The notes under the pieces were generated by a model that was not told where the DNA came from, did no database searches, and was given only the letters and a program-made list of their open reading frames with translations. Made by a program: the position numbers and the translations under genes. From Pycnopodia helianthoides (taxonomy: Eukaryota; Echinodermata; Asteroidea; Forcipulatida; Asteriidae), in assembly GCA_032158295.1 (NCBI GenBank), contig CM063250.1, positions 8,295,001 to 8,359,000 on the forward strand: 64,000 bases of DNA, read 5' to 3'. Positions 39,601 to 45,223 of this stretch are shown in pieces; positions within the stretch are counted from its first letter, which is position 1, and every line of letters starts with the position of its first letter.

Positions 39601-42600
39601 ACCCCCCACCCCACCCCAACACTCTTTGAGGGCGGTCGGGTTGGCGTAGTGGTATCTTTCCTCGTCTTCCACCTCTGGGACCCCCCTGGTTCGAATCCCT
39701 GCGGGGCCGCTAAGTGGATTGGGTTTTCAGTCGGTCCCTACTGGATTGTGTGGGTTTTTCCCTGGAATAATTCTCTGGGGTGTTCTTCCCACATCTAAAA
39801 CTTCCTTCTTTGTTTTCTCGCCATGGGGTTCTTGGCTAGTGTAGCGATTTAGTTTGCTTTTCTGAGAGACCTTGGCTTCACAATCAGAATTAATAAATAA
39901 ACAAATAAAATGGCATAAATCCCTTATCACGTCTTTCCGATGTACACTGATACTGTTAACCTTCATGACGTTGGAAGTAGCCTTCATGATGTTGGTAGTA
40001 ACCTATTATCCACAATCTTTGGTTTTAGATTGAGATCACCAAAGAGCCCTGACCCAACAGCAGATATGGGAGAGCATCAGTTCACTTATGCAATTATGCC
40101 ACACAAAGGTAAACAATAAGGGGCTTCAAACAAGTGGAGGAAGCCCAAGCGGGCCCCTAGAACAATTTTTAATCACAGGAGCAAACATTTTTTGCTTTTG
40201 TAACCCGGAAAAAGGGTACACTTTGAAATAAATGAAAATAAAACTAAACCTTGGGGAAACTCACTTAATCTAAGGATCGAATAGGGTAAAGACGCGAGGA
40301 AATGCAAGAAGTGGGACGACAACTCAATATGTAGGGTTCTCAACAAAGAAAAAAATATAAAAATTACTTTATTGATTATGAGGCAAAAGCGAAACCAGTG
40401 ATCGAGATATAGCAATAGACAGGGAACTCTAAACCAAGACCAATAGTAACCCCTTTTAACTGAACCCAGAATACTAAAAAAAAGGAATTTATAGAAACCA
40501 CTAAAATAAAATAAAACCAACAAAACACAGTGCCAAAGAAGGTTACAAATTAAAATCAAAATGGCTTTAAAACCGGTTAAATAGCAGTAATACTTGAAAA
40601 CAGGCAAGACTTGAACATGGGGTTTAATATCACAGCTTGTGATGGGATCAGGAGAACACATGAATGTGGAGTGTTCCCCTTGTGCTGCCAGGCTGCTATC
40701 TGAAATGGGTCCTTAATCAAAGGGGCTATTGTTGTAAGGTGTATCTTATCACAGTGTTATTTTACCAGGGGGAAACTTACTAAGAAAGTTTTTATCCAGG
40801 GGGCGGAAACTAAAGTGGCTATTAACCAAAGCAAAGTATGTTGAAGCATGGAGGTGGTTGAAATTATTCCCTCTCTACACTTTAAAGGCACTGGACACTT
40901 TTGGTAATTACTCAAAATAATTGTTAGCATAAAAACTTACTTGGTAACGAGCAATGGAGAGCTGTGGATAGTATAAAACATTGTGAGAAACGGCTCCCTC
41001 TGAAGTAATGTAGTTTTTGAGAAAGAAGTAATTTCTCAGTAAAATATTTGAATTGATTTCGAGACCTCACGCGTGAGGTCTCAAAATCAAGCATCTGAAA
41101 GCTCACAACTTCGTGTGGCAAGGGTGTTTTTTCTTCCGTTATTATCTCGCAACTTTGACGACCAATTGAGTTCAAATTTTCACAGGTTTGTTATTTTGTG
41201 CATATGTTGAGATACACCAAGTGAGAAGACTGGTCTTTGACAATTACCAAAGGTGTCCAGTGTCTTTAAAGGTATTATACAGGATCTGTAAGGATAAAAA
41301 ACATTATTGTTTAACTTTAGTCTGAAAGCTTACTGATTATGAAGTTCATACTAGAACCATTTTTTCTGTGAAATATTTCCCCTCTGAAATAAAGTCATAT
41401 TCAAGAAAACTGTACCTGAAAACGTACAAAAAAGCAACAGCTGATTTTGATTGTTACAATCAAAATTAAGGACAATGTCTTTATGCTGAAAATTGTGCGT
41501 GTTTTTTCACCTTTTTTTCCTGACTCACACAAAGGTTTAAGCCAAAATTTTCACAGGTTTGTTATGTTGTGTAGATGGTTGATCACACAAAACATGGACA
41601 CTGTCTGCAACTATTTTGTCAGCTCTTCCAATCCTGTATAATACCTTTAAAAATAAAACGAAAATCTAATTTGTAATAAAAAAAAGAAAAAAAAGTTGCG
41701 GCTCGCAGTTTTGTTTTTAATCTGTGCAGTTTCTTTGATTCAAACAGAGATTTTTCTTGACTTGTTGCAGGAAGTTTTCAGGATAGTCACGTGATCCAGC
41801 ATGCCTACAACTTGAACAACTCCCTGCTTGTTTTCCCTGGTTCCCTGACGTCGCAGGCGGACTCGTACTTCACCGTTGACAATCCAGCTGTAGTGATCGA
41901 CACAATCAAACTGGTAAACGTCACTCTGTATTCTCACTGAATAATCTACGTATGCATCCCTCTGTAAGACCTTCTTTCTTATCGCTCGCCATGCCGCAGT
42001 ACTCAATGTGCACGTCACACACACGTTACTAGACCTGTGCAAAAATAAAATTAATCATAATAATAATAATGGCTGCTTATGTAGCGCTCATATCTGTCAG
42101 TCAGTGACACTCAAGGCGCTTCAACTTTTCTGCAAGGTATTGTGGAGCTACGCTTTGAAGTATAAGACCTATCCCTTTACATAGCACCATGTAATGGTTT
42201 ACAAGTTGCTGTGGCGCAATATGCTGCCAATCAAACCAGGAACACCGGGGCAAACCCCCTTCTCTTTTCGCTAAGTGCACTGGGTTCATTTACGTGCATT
42301 TATATAACACACGACCATCCAAAGGATGCAGCAATAATGGTTAAGTGTCTAGCTTAAGGACACAAGTGTCACGACCGGGACTCGAACCCACACTCTGCTG
42401 AACAGAAACACAAGAGCTTGAGTTCGGTGCTCTTAACCGCTCGGCCATGAGCCTAGTAGTTCTCCAGCATGGCAGACCACCTGCATTTTGCCATAGAAAT
42501 GTGATGCCAGTGAGAAGGGTCTGAAGATAGGTTGCAATGTGGCGTAAATCGGGCATCTTTACCGGCATTTTGGAACACACAGTCATGTGTCTCACATGAG

Positions 42601-45223
42601 AACGGTGTGCAGCATGCCCGCATTTCACAAAACTCATCGCATGATTGGTTTTGTGAACAATGTGGCTGCTTTAATAATGCTTCACACGCCTGCAAGCCAA
42701 AATGCAACTTACCCTTAAAGATGGTGTCTATTGGGAACTATCTATAGACAGAAATGTATCCAGTCTTTCAACTGGAAAGAGAGTATGGGTTTGGGAGAGC
42801 CTAATGAATATTCATTTGATTGTTGTTGTTCAGTCACTAAAAGTTTCCATCTTTGGAATAGTGGGGATCAGGTTGGCGTTGTTGTTTCTTTCCTTGCTTT
42901 TCTGTATCCCACCTCGGACCGGAGCCTTGCATGTGGATCAGGTTTCCAGTCTCTACCTGACTGTGTGGATTTTCTTTTCTTTTACCTTCTTCTTTTGTAT
43001 CTTTCCCTCACAGCTATCTTCTACTGGATGCAGTTTTGTTAAGTTTTCCTTGGTGGTTTTATTGCCTGAAAGTTATTAATAATAATAGTGTGCATTGACA
43101 CAGTGCATAAACCTTTAACAAATAACATGTAGCCACATGCAACGTCATTATCCTACCTATTGAAAAAGCAGCAATAAACTGTCATGGTATGTTCATCCAG
43201 AATGTCAAACTCATCCAAGTTTAGTGAGGTACTGGCCATATTGAGGGCAGCATTCAAACGGACTCGATGCGAAACTTCTCAAAGTTGCCGGCAGATTTTC
43301 AATTCCACTTCCACAAGAGCACACACATGAGAGGAAATAATTTCACAGGATGCCTTTACTGTCATTACCATCTTTGTAAAAAGTAGGCTTTCGTATAGAA
43401 ATTACATAATTTCTTTTTTCGGGGACAGTTACCAAAGTATGACCCTACCTTTTAATGATGATGATGATGATGTTCGGTTTTTATATAGCGCTTTATACAC
43501 CATGTCTCAAAGCGCTTCCAACATTAGTACCCTGATCACTGGGCCATTTTATTCCTTAAACCATCTTAGTTCCCTGGGGAGTATACAGCCTGTGCTGCCA
43601 AATATGTAGCGCACTAAGCTAAATCAATCACAAGAATCATCTCTGCCCTCACAGGTACCCATTTTACCCCTGGGTGGAGAGAAGCAATTATAGTAAAGTG
43701 TCTTGCTCAGGGACACAGGTGTCACGACCTGGAATTCGAACCCACACTCTGCTGAACAGAAACACCAGAGCTCGAATTCGGTGCTCTTACCCGCTCGGCC
43801 ACGACACTCTAAATAGAGAACAGTTTGGCACGGGAGTCTCTCTCAGTTCAAGATAATGGCATTTTTACAGTTTCCAGATACAAGGTCTTTGCCCAAAATG
43901 ACACATTGATTTGAATAACTCCACAGGCAGAGGATTATGACGATGTGCTAGTGATGAGGTTATTTGAAGGGTATGGTGGCCAGGCTAGGACAAGGATACA
44001 TAGTAGTCTGCCAGTACAAAGAGCCGTCAGGTAAGAGTGGTGTGTCTTGGGCTTGAATTATAACCCCCCCCTACCTACTCGCCAACCTACCCATCCATCC
44101 CAAGTTGTGGTTGAGGAATAATTAAGTACAGGCCCACCTTAGACTGGTCCCCTGTCTTATAAATTTTGTAAGGGAAAGACAGGCACTGGTCTTACAAACC
44201 CAATGGTTTCATTTGATAGAATTTTGCATCGATGCATAACTACCATACTGGTACTACACACAGACAAGTGTGTAAACACCTGCAATTAGGGACCTTGTAT
44301 TTTCCCTCTTTTGTTTGTTCTTAACTTTTTGGCAACAGCTCCCATTGGTTTTGTACTCACTTTCTGACTGGGAATCTTCCCCCAACCAGGGGACCCTATT
44401 GTTCCTCTTGTTATAGGTCCTGGTGTGAATGTGTATACCTACCCACACACAATTGTGTATTGCCTCCAAACGTGGACCCTCCTTTGTTCAACTCTTTGTC
44501 ATGACAAACGGTGACCCCATTGTTTTCTGTTGTGATGGCAACCTTGGACCTTATTGTCCCTTTTGTGATATGTCCTCGGTTTGAATGTCACTTTAAGTAC
44601 ACAGGAGTGTTTGTATTTACACACAGTATTATGGCATGCAAGGTCAAAGGTACATCTGGCAGGAACCACAAAGTTCTAAAAGCCGATATCTGACATTATT
44701 CACGAGCCTTGTAGTGTGATGTCAGATGTTGGAGTTAATCCCACCCTCTCCCTCTGTTATGGAGGGATGTGGGACTATGTCCATTATTTAGATGTGTGTA
44801 CAAGTTTCAATATGCATAATACATTAATTTCATAAATTACTATTTTAGGAGGGGGAGGGGTAGCAGAAGTATTATTCTCTGTCTCTAACCATAACAAATG
44901 TTGAAAACTATCCCCAAGTTGCATGGGAACATGGAAATTTGTTGTTATGATTAATACCCAATAAATTAACTTGAGATAGTTTTATTTATTTATACCCAAC
45001 AAATTAACTTAGGATGTTTTTTTTATTATTGATGCCCAATAAATTAACTTTATTTCCTCATGATATCTCTTTGTCTCCTTCAAGATGCAATATCCTTGAA
45101 GAGGCAACGCCAGACAACTCTCTAGATGGAGTCGTCGTCCAATGGAAGGATGGATTCACAGAGATCACGCTGACTCCGTTCCAAATTGTCTCTCTGCTTC
45201 TCTACCTAAGAGAAGACATCTAA
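3565..45223 (+). CDS. MAN2C1: Cytosolic alpha-mannosidase, class 2C member 1 (25 coding exons)
   Basis: This is a GH38 alpha-mannosidase of the cytosol that trims mannose from free oligosaccharides released during ER quality control. Twenty-five exons join in consistent phase to 3,179 nt, or 1,059 codons plus stop once one missing base in exon 5 is allowed for; the human protein is about 1,040 residues. Approximate landmarks are the N-terminal domain (1-240), GHAHIDSAWLWP with metal ligands H256 and D258, WLPDTFGYS with nucleophile D369, GHGDGGGGP (about 457-465), QFHD with metal ligand H576, [20 protein letters not shown] (C-terminal beta domain), and [15 protein letters not shown]. There is no signal peptide, as expected for a cytosolic enzyme. 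The start ATG has A at -3, and the first exon aligns with the family N-terminus. AATAAA signals lie at 45667 and 46136. The locus is about 41.7 kb because introns are filled with repeats, intron 14 above all. Confidence 0.96.
3771..3933 (+). repeat. (TTTG)n microsatellite
   Basis: About 160 bp of GTTT units lies in intron 1, roughly 100 bp after the exon 1 donor, with a few interruptions (GTGGG, GTTTTTTG, TTTTGG). Apparent Phe-Val-Cys-Leu or Thr-Asn-Lys reading frames are repeat artefacts. Confidence 0.95.
4169..4262 (+). mobile_element. 5' part of a GGGCCCAATTTCATAG foldback MITE
   Basis: The left end matches the complete copies at 5287-5530 and 8081-8276: terminal motif, then AGAGCTGCTTAAGCAG and TTGCTTAACAATG. 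The right arm is missing; a CA run and a C-rich tract follow. Confidence 0.65.
4827..4952 (+). CDS. MAN2C1: MAN2C1 exon 2
   Basis: Residues 34-76. The acceptor is ATGTTACAG and the donor AC|GTAAGA, phase 2 to phase 2. It ends VGKTFGPT, matching the human VGDSFGPT region. Confidence 0.95.
5088..5286 (+). mobile_element. tRNA-derived SINE, family 3
   Basis: Carries a B-box-like GGTTTGAATCC, then CACCTCGGACC, GGTTTCAGTCC, and GGGTTTTCCTCCCATATCT. It shares this order with copies at 10940, 39629 and 42865. The head is degenerate. Confidence 0.55.
5287..5530. mobile_element. Foldback MITE, GGGCCCAATTTCATAGAG ends
   Basis: The two arms are inverted over most of the element: left arm with GAGCTGCTAAGCACAACAA, right arm with TTGTTGTGCTAAGGCAGCTC. 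The middle also pairs (CCAAAATTCC / GGAAATTTTGG). It lies in intron 2. Confidence 0.8.
5633..5849. mobile_element. Diverged relative of the GGGCCC foldback MITE
   Basis: The left end is GGGGCCACATTCATAAA and the right end GTGGCTCTATGAAATTGGAC. It contains several GCTTACTGT motifs typical of the family's inner part. The ends are imperfect. Confidence 0.45.
6021..6117 (+). CDS. MAN2C1: MAN2C1 exon 3
   Basis: Residues 76-108. It begins with the base that completes a Thr codon, then [10 protein letters not shown], and ends in phase 0 at GCATTG|GTAAGA. Confidence 0.95.
6238..6670 (-). mobile_element. tRNA-derived SINE, family 1 (complete)
   Basis: On the minus strand the head reads GTCGTGGCCGAGCGGATAAG (A box), and the B box is GGGTTCGAGTCCCAGTC. 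A body with GCCGTTGGTCCCGTGTG follows, then GCGCTATATAAGAAGCC and an ATT-triplet tail (6240-6254 on +). The head resembles a tRNA with a long variable arm (Leu/Ser type). Confidence 0.85.
7195..7381. mobile_element. Partial MITE, CAGTAGGAGGGTTAA-type end
   Basis: The right end, GGTCAGACAGCAAGAGGGTTAA, and internal blocks (GAAACCATTCGACTGCC, TGTGTACGGTGGCACAAC) match the full-length element at 36007-36501. The left terminus is absent. Confidence 0.55.
7542..7624 (+). CDS. MAN2C1: MAN2C1 exon 4
   Basis: Residues 109-136, [15 protein letters not shown] onward. Phase 0 in, phase 2 out (GCTGG|GTAAGG). It corresponds to human VWRDGEPVQGLTKEG. Confidence 0.95.
7758..7928. mobile_element. Short MITE with CAGGCCTGGAAT ends (copy 2)
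   Basis: Inverted relative to the copy at 1428-1596. The left end is exact and the right end (ATTCTAGGTCTG) has two changes. Confidence 0.65.
8081..8276. mobile_element. Foldback MITE, GGGCCCAATT ends
   Basis: The left arm is GAGCTGCTTAAGCAG; the right arm is CTGCTTTAGCAGCTC and ends ATTGGGTCC. It is intronic, between exons 4 and 5. Confidence 0.75.
8591..8770 (+). CDS. MAN2C1: MAN2C1 exon 5, one base short
   Basis: Residues 136-196. The first half reads [20 protein letters not shown] and the second half [20 protein letters not shown], but they are in different frames. The first frame hits TGA at 8676-8678, just inside the switch. The exon is 180 nt where the flanking phases (2 in, 0 out) require 181. 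One base is missing in about 8667-8675, most likely from an A run before ATGACC. The splice sites are intact (TTCCACACAG| and ACG|GTAAGA). Confidence 0.93.
9470..9659 (+). CDS. MAN2C1: MAN2C1 exon 6, first metal-binding motif
   Basis: Residues 197-260. It starts [20 protein letters not shown] and ends [10 protein letters not shown], which carries metal ligands H256 and D258 by analogy with other GH38 enzymes. Phase 0 in, phase 1 out. Confidence 0.96.
9818..10028. mobile_element. Foldback MITE related to the GGGCCC family
   Basis: The left end is GGGCAAAATTTCATAGAGG, the right end CTCTATGAAATTCGGCCC. The inner arms GCTTAAGCAC / GCTTAAGCAG pair. It lies in intron 6. Confidence 0.65.
10736..10842 (+). 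CDS. MAN2C1: MAN2C1 exon 7
   Basis: Residues 260-295. It completes the catalytic motif as [17 protein letters not shown] and ends FKFVCSQ. The acceptor is TTTTTAG and the donor CAG|GTTAGT. Phase 1 in, phase 0 out. Confidence 0.96.
10940..11150 (+). mobile_element. SINE family 3, 3' part
   Basis: Shares GGATTGGGTTTTCAGTCC and TTTTTCCTCCCACATCTAA with the other family 3 copies, and ends in an A-rich AATAAATAAATGATAAATAA tail. The tRNA-like head is lost. Confidence 0.5.
11216..11422 (+). CDS. MAN2C1: MAN2C1 exon 8
   Basis: Residues 296-364. It includes [20 protein letters not shown] and [14 protein letters not shown], strongly conserved with human. Phase 0 on both sides. Confidence 0.96.
11563..11921. 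mobile_element. TTAA-bounded MITE, GGCACTGGACAC ends (copy 1)
   Basis: Begins TTAAAGGCACTGGACAC and ends GTGTCCAGTGTCTTTAA. The inside carries GAGACCTCACGCGTGAGGTC, a perfect palindrome. A second copy is at 40882-41269 and a diverged one at 46571-46911. It lies in intron 8. Confidence 0.85.
12152..12268 (+). CDS. MAN2C1: MAN2C1 exon 9, catalytic nucleophile
   Basis: Residues 365-403. [16 protein letters not shown] contains D369, the nucleophile and a metal ligand in GH38. It ends [13 protein letters not shown]. Phase 0 on both sides. Confidence 0.97.
12511..12917 (+). mobile_element. tRNA-derived SINE, family 1
   Basis: The head is GTCGTGGCCGAGCAGTTAAG, the B box GGGTTCGAGTCCCGGTC, the body has GGACGTAAAGCCGCAGG, and the tail is GAGCTATATAAGAC followed by ATT triplets. 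It lies in intron 9. Confidence 0.85.
12967..13062 (+). CDS. MAN2C1: MAN2C1 exon 10
   Basis: Residues 404-435: [20 protein letters not shown] and [11 protein letters not shown]. Phase 0 on both sides, donor GAT|GTAAGT. Confidence 0.96.
13311..13402 (+). CDS. MAN2C1: MAN2C1 exon 11
   Basis: Residues 436-466. It ends [12 protein letters not shown], the glycine-rich GH38 motif (FGFGDGGGGP in human). Phase 0 in, phase 2 out. Confidence 0.96.
13878..14029. mobile_element. Small foldback element
   Basis: The left end is GGGCCGATTTCACAAAG, the right end CTTTGTGAAATGGAGCTC. Inner arms pair weakly (AAGATTGATCGTAAG / CTTAAAAGATGAATCTT). It lies in intron 11. Confidence 0.5.
14075..14285 (+). mobile_element. 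Fragment of a non-autonomous, possibly Penelope-like element (copy A)
   Basis: Shares with 14566-14735 the blocks GCATTGCATGGTG, TTTGCGGTAACACCATG and CAGTTCTGAAAAGAACTG. Naming the family is inference from memory of similar deuterostome repeats. Confidence 0.35.
14303..14356 (+). CDS. MAN2C1: MAN2C1 exon 12
   Basis: Residues 466-484, [17 protein letters not shown]; human has TMLDRLKRLSNTDGLP here. 54 nt, phase 2 on both sides. Confidence 0.95.
14566..14735 (+). mobile_element. Fragment of a possibly Penelope-like element (copy B)
   Basis: Contains TTCTGAAAAGAACCGGTGG, ACTTGACGTTTCGATCAG and CTCTGATCGTCTTCAGGA. A motif of this kind is found next to Penelope-like retroelements in aquatic animals (recalled, not searched). 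It sits directly upstream of the 24-bp minisatellite. Confidence 0.4.
14821..15097 (+). repeat. 24-bp minisatellite, about 11.5 copies
   Basis: The unit is CAAGTGTGGGCAAGCATTGC plus CTAC. Copies are almost identical; the first has GCG for GCA. Because 24 is a multiple of three and the unit has no stops in several frames, long repetitive reading frames appear on both strands. It lies in intron 12. Confidence 0.97.
15571..15697 (+). CDS. MAN2C1: MAN2C1 exon 13
   Basis: Residues 484-526. It includes [20 protein letters not shown], matching human [20 protein letters not shown]. Phase 2 in, phase 0 out. Confidence 0.96.
15901..16291. mobile_element. C-rich foldback element
   Basis: The ends are AGCGGCGTAGCCAAG and CTTGGCAACGCCGCTGGCT, inverted apart from one difference. 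Inside are long C runs (15971-15989, 16229-16262), where the assembled length is uncertain. The outer motif recurs as GGGGCGTAGCCAGGAGG at about 49066. Confidence 0.65.
16380..16559 (+). CDS. MAN2C1: MAN2C1 exon 14, second metal-binding motif
   Basis: Residues 527-586. It ends [21 protein letters not shown]576 corresponds to the fourth metal ligand of GH38 enzymes. Phase 0 on both sides. The donor CAG|GTATGT opens the 15-kb satellite-filled intron. Confidence 0.97.
17175..17283 (+). repeat. Degenerate telomere-like repeat, left of the satellite
   Basis: About 18 units of GGGTTA, GGGTAA, GGGTCA and GGATCA, G-rich on the plus strand. It contains GGGTTATGATCAGGGTC, also found in the right-hand tract. 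Confidence 0.9.
17284..31364 (+). repeat. Satellite array, about 190-bp monomer, about 75 copies
   Basis: The first monomer spacings, measured at TGCCGGCATG, are 190, 191, 190, 189 and 190 bp. Each monomer has CAGTACGGACTGCTGATGAC, a spacer ending GTAAATTAGCCATAG, TTTGAGATATACTGATAA, TTTTGGTCCGAAATCC, then CCATGCCGGCATGG and TCAAAATTTGGGTCAAA. Central copies (about 21.3-28 kb) are shorter because of many one-base losses. Edge copies differ by substitutions instead. The minus-strand open frames of 60-175 codons come from a stop-poor frame of the monomer and are not genes. Confidence 0.98.
31365..31484 (+). repeat. Degenerate telomere-like repeat, right of the satellite
   Basis: About 20 units of GGGTTA, GGGTCA and GGATCA in the same orientation as the left tract, including the same GGGTTATGATCAGGGTC stretch followed by GGGTAAGGATC. 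Confidence 0.9.
31533..31631 (+). CDS. MAN2C1: MAN2C1 exon 15
   Basis: Residues 587-619: [20 protein letters not shown] and [13 protein letters not shown]. It corresponds to human [20 protein letters not shown]. Phase 0 on both sides, donor CAG|GTGAGC. Confidence 0.94.
31656..31834 (-). mobile_element. SINE family 1b, 3' half of a split copy
   Basis: On + it runs from an AATAATAAC tail through GCATTTATATATAGCAC, CCTTAAACCATCTTGGCTCC and CAGCCTGTGCTGCC. It breaks at AAGC|TTAA; its head half resumes at 34020. The intact copy at 43456-43810 shows the two halves were once adjacent. Confidence 0.8.
31835..32229. mobile_element. TTAA-bounded MITE, AGGAACATTACAG ends (copy 1)
   Basis: Begins TTAAAGGAACATTACAG and ends CTGTAATGTTCCTTTAA; the inverted repeats extend to GAATTGG / CCAATTC. 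It is 395 bp. Its left end lies in a SINE and its right TTAA is shared with the next element. Relatives are at 47588-47963 and 53210-53592. Confidence 0.9.
32553..32841 (+). repeat. 16-bp minisatellite, forward arm
   Basis: The unit is CCGACACCCCTATGTT (or TATATT), in about 17 copies, broken at intervals by a 20-bp variant, CCGACAACTCAACCTATATT. Confidence 0.95.
33440..33917 (-). repeat. 16-bp minisatellite, inverted arm
   Basis: The same unit in reverse complement, GGAACATAGGGGTGTC, in about 29 copies. The 20-bp punctuation variants are mostly CCGACAAATGAACCTATATT when read on the minus strand. The arm is longer than the forward one. Confidence 0.95.
34020..34165 (-). mobile_element. SINE family 1b, head half of the split copy
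   Basis: On + it resumes with TCAATCACTGTAAGAACC, then ATCTCTGCCCTCACAGGTAC, AAGTGTCTTGCTCACGGAC and a degenerate B box, GGGATTTGAACCCATAC. Together with 31656-31834 it makes one SINE interrupted by about 2.2 kb. Confidence 0.75.
34409..34559 (+). CDS. MAN2C1: MAN2C1 exon 16
   Basis: Residues 620-670, [20 protein letters not shown] onward; human has LLIVNTLPWKRIEVMALP. This inter-domain stretch is poorly conserved. The donor CTAG|GTCAGT is weak but gives phase 1, which exon 17 requires. Confidence 0.9.
34735..34877 (-). mobile_element. tRNA-derived SINE, family 2, with duplicated D-arm
   Basis: On the minus strand the A-box stretch GATAGCTCAGTTGGTA occurs twice in tandem, and the B box is GGTTCAAATCCCGCC. 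After it comes CTAGTCAATTTTTCTTTG and TTCAACCC, shared with 35088-35165. The tRNA fold is broken, so this is not a functional tRNA. Confidence 0.65.
35088..35165 (+). mobile_element. SINE family 2, fragment
   Basis: B box GGTTCAAGTCCCGCTC, followed by TATTCAATTTTTCTTTG and TTCAGCCC, parallels the copy at 34735-34877 in opposite orientation. Confidence 0.55.
35352..35529 (+). CDS. MAN2C1: MAN2C1 exon 17
   Basis: Residues 670-729. It begins [11 protein letters not shown] (human ALVTVPSMGYA) and ends [20 protein letters not shown] then HRETD. Phase 1 in, phase 2 out. Confidence 0.95.
35837..35953 (+). CDS. MAN2C1: MAN2C1 exon 18
   Basis: Residues 729-768, with [20 protein letters not shown] then YHLETR, among the most conserved stretches of the family. 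The donor AAG|GTACCG departs from consensus at +4 to +6, but phase 2 fits exon 19. Confidence 0.96.
36007..36501. mobile_element. TTAA-bounded MITE, CCCTCCTACTGT ends
   Basis: Begins TTAACCCTCCTACTGT and ends ACAGTAGGAGGGTTAA, a perfect 16-bp inverted pair. The next 40 bp (TACCCTCCTACTATCC at 36521) look like the start of another copy. It lies in intron 18. Confidence 0.85.
36864..37020 (+). CDS. MAN2C1: MAN2C1 exon 19
   Basis: Residues 768-820: [20 protein letters not shown], later [20 protein letters not shown] and [12 protein letters not shown]. Human has SQEVVLDVGCPYVRFHTE. Phase 2 in, phase 0 out. Confidence 0.94.
37082..37420. mobile_element. Diverged TTAA-type MITE
   Basis: The left end is TTAAAGGGTGTGCATAAC. 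The inside follows the order of the AGGAACATTACAG MITEs: a block near GATTTACACAAAACG, CTTCCCTTGAAATATTT, CTGAAATGCTGTAAG, GGTTTTTCACTATTTCCTTG. The right end is too diverged to fix. Confidence 0.45.
37961..38104 (+). CDS. MAN2C1: MAN2C1 exon 20
   Basis: Residues 821-868: [20 protein letters not shown] and [20 protein letters not shown]. Phase 0 on both sides. Its donor GAG|GTGAGT is copied downstream in a 53-bp tandem repeat. Confidence 0.96.
38102..38479 (+). repeat. 53-bp tandem repeat seeded on the exon 20 splice donor
   Basis: GAGGTGAGT occurs with the GT at 38105 (true donor), 38161, 38214, 38267, 38320, 38373 and 38426. After the first step of 56 bp the spacing is exactly 53 bp. Each unit has GTAGACAAGATGCATTATGG and CATTCATAAACACATGATAT. 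Confidence 0.95.
39215..39324 (+). CDS. MAN2C1: MAN2C1 exon 21
   Basis: Residues 869-905: [20 protein letters not shown], then GNIMRLSL; human has [20 protein letters not shown]. Phase 0 in, phase 2 out. Confidence 0.97.
39629..39905 (+). mobile_element. tRNA-derived SINE, family 3 (best copy)
   Basis: The head is GGTTGGCGTAGTGGTATC, the B box GGTTCGAATCCCTGC, then GGATTGGGTTTTCAGTCGG, TTCTCTGGGGTGTTCTTCCC and ACATCTAAAACTTCC, and an AATAAATAAACAAATAAAA tail. Confidence 0.7.
40029..40108 (+). CDS. MAN2C1: MAN2C1 exon 22
   Basis: Residues 905-932: [20 protein letters not shown] then IMPHKG. Phase 2 in, phase 1 out, donor AAAG|GTAAAC. Confidence 0.96.
40882..41269. mobile_element. TTAA-bounded MITE, GGCACTGGACAC ends (copy 2)
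   Basis: Begins TTAAAGGCACTGGACAC and ends GTGTCCAGTGTCTTTAA. It shares its right TTAA (41266-41269) with the next MITE. Confidence 0.88.
41266..41650. mobile_element. TTAA-bounded MITE, AGGTATTATACAGGAT ends
   Basis: Begins TTAAAGGTATTATACAGGAT and ends ATCCTGTATAATACCTTTAA. A fragment of the same family's right half lies at about 15735-15845. Confidence 0.85.
41771..41913 (+). CDS. MAN2C1: MAN2C1 exon 23
   Basis: Residues 932-979, [20 protein letters not shown] and [15 protein letters not shown]; human has [20 protein letters not shown]. Phase 1 in, phase 0 out. Confidence 0.96.
42053..42452 (-). mobile_element. tRNA-derived SINE, family 1
   Basis: The tail has ATT triplets on the minus strand, the body GAAGCGCCTTGAGTGTCAC, the B box GGGTTCGAGTCCCGGTC, and the head GCCGAGCGGTTAAGAGCACC. 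It lies in intron 23. Confidence 0.85.
42865..43075 (+). mobile_element. SINE family 3, diverged
   Basis: The head is GGTTGGCGTTGTTGTTTC, then CACCTCGGACCGGAGCC, TGCATGTGGATCAGG and TCTACCTGACTGTGTGG. The B box is eroded. Confidence 0.5.
43456..43810 (-). mobile_element. tRNA-derived SINE, family 1b
   Basis: The tail has ATC triplets, then GCGCTTTGAGACATGG, CAGGCTGTATACTCCCC, GGGTACCTGTGAGGGCAG, a B box GGGTTCGAATTCCAGG and a head GTCGTGGCCGAGCGGGTAAG (minus strand). It is the intact reference for the split copy in intron 15. Confidence 0.85.
43927..44030 (+). CDS. MAN2C1: MAN2C1 exon 24
   Basis: Residues 980-1014, [20 protein letters not shown]; human has SLVLRLYEAHGSHV. Phase 0 in, phase 2 out. 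Confidence 0.95.
45085..45223 (+). CDS. MAN2C1: MAN2C1 exon 25 (stop)
   Basis: Residues 1014-1059, [15 protein letters not shown] then [19 protein letters not shown] and TAA at 45221-45223. Human ends [20 protein letters not shown]. The acceptor is TCTCCTTCAAG. Confidence 0.96.

Noticed and set aside
40173..40661. 162-codon minus-strand hydrophobic frame
   Set aside because: It lies in an A-rich part of intron 22, antisense; the hydrophobicity comes from T-rich codons and no motif is recognisable.
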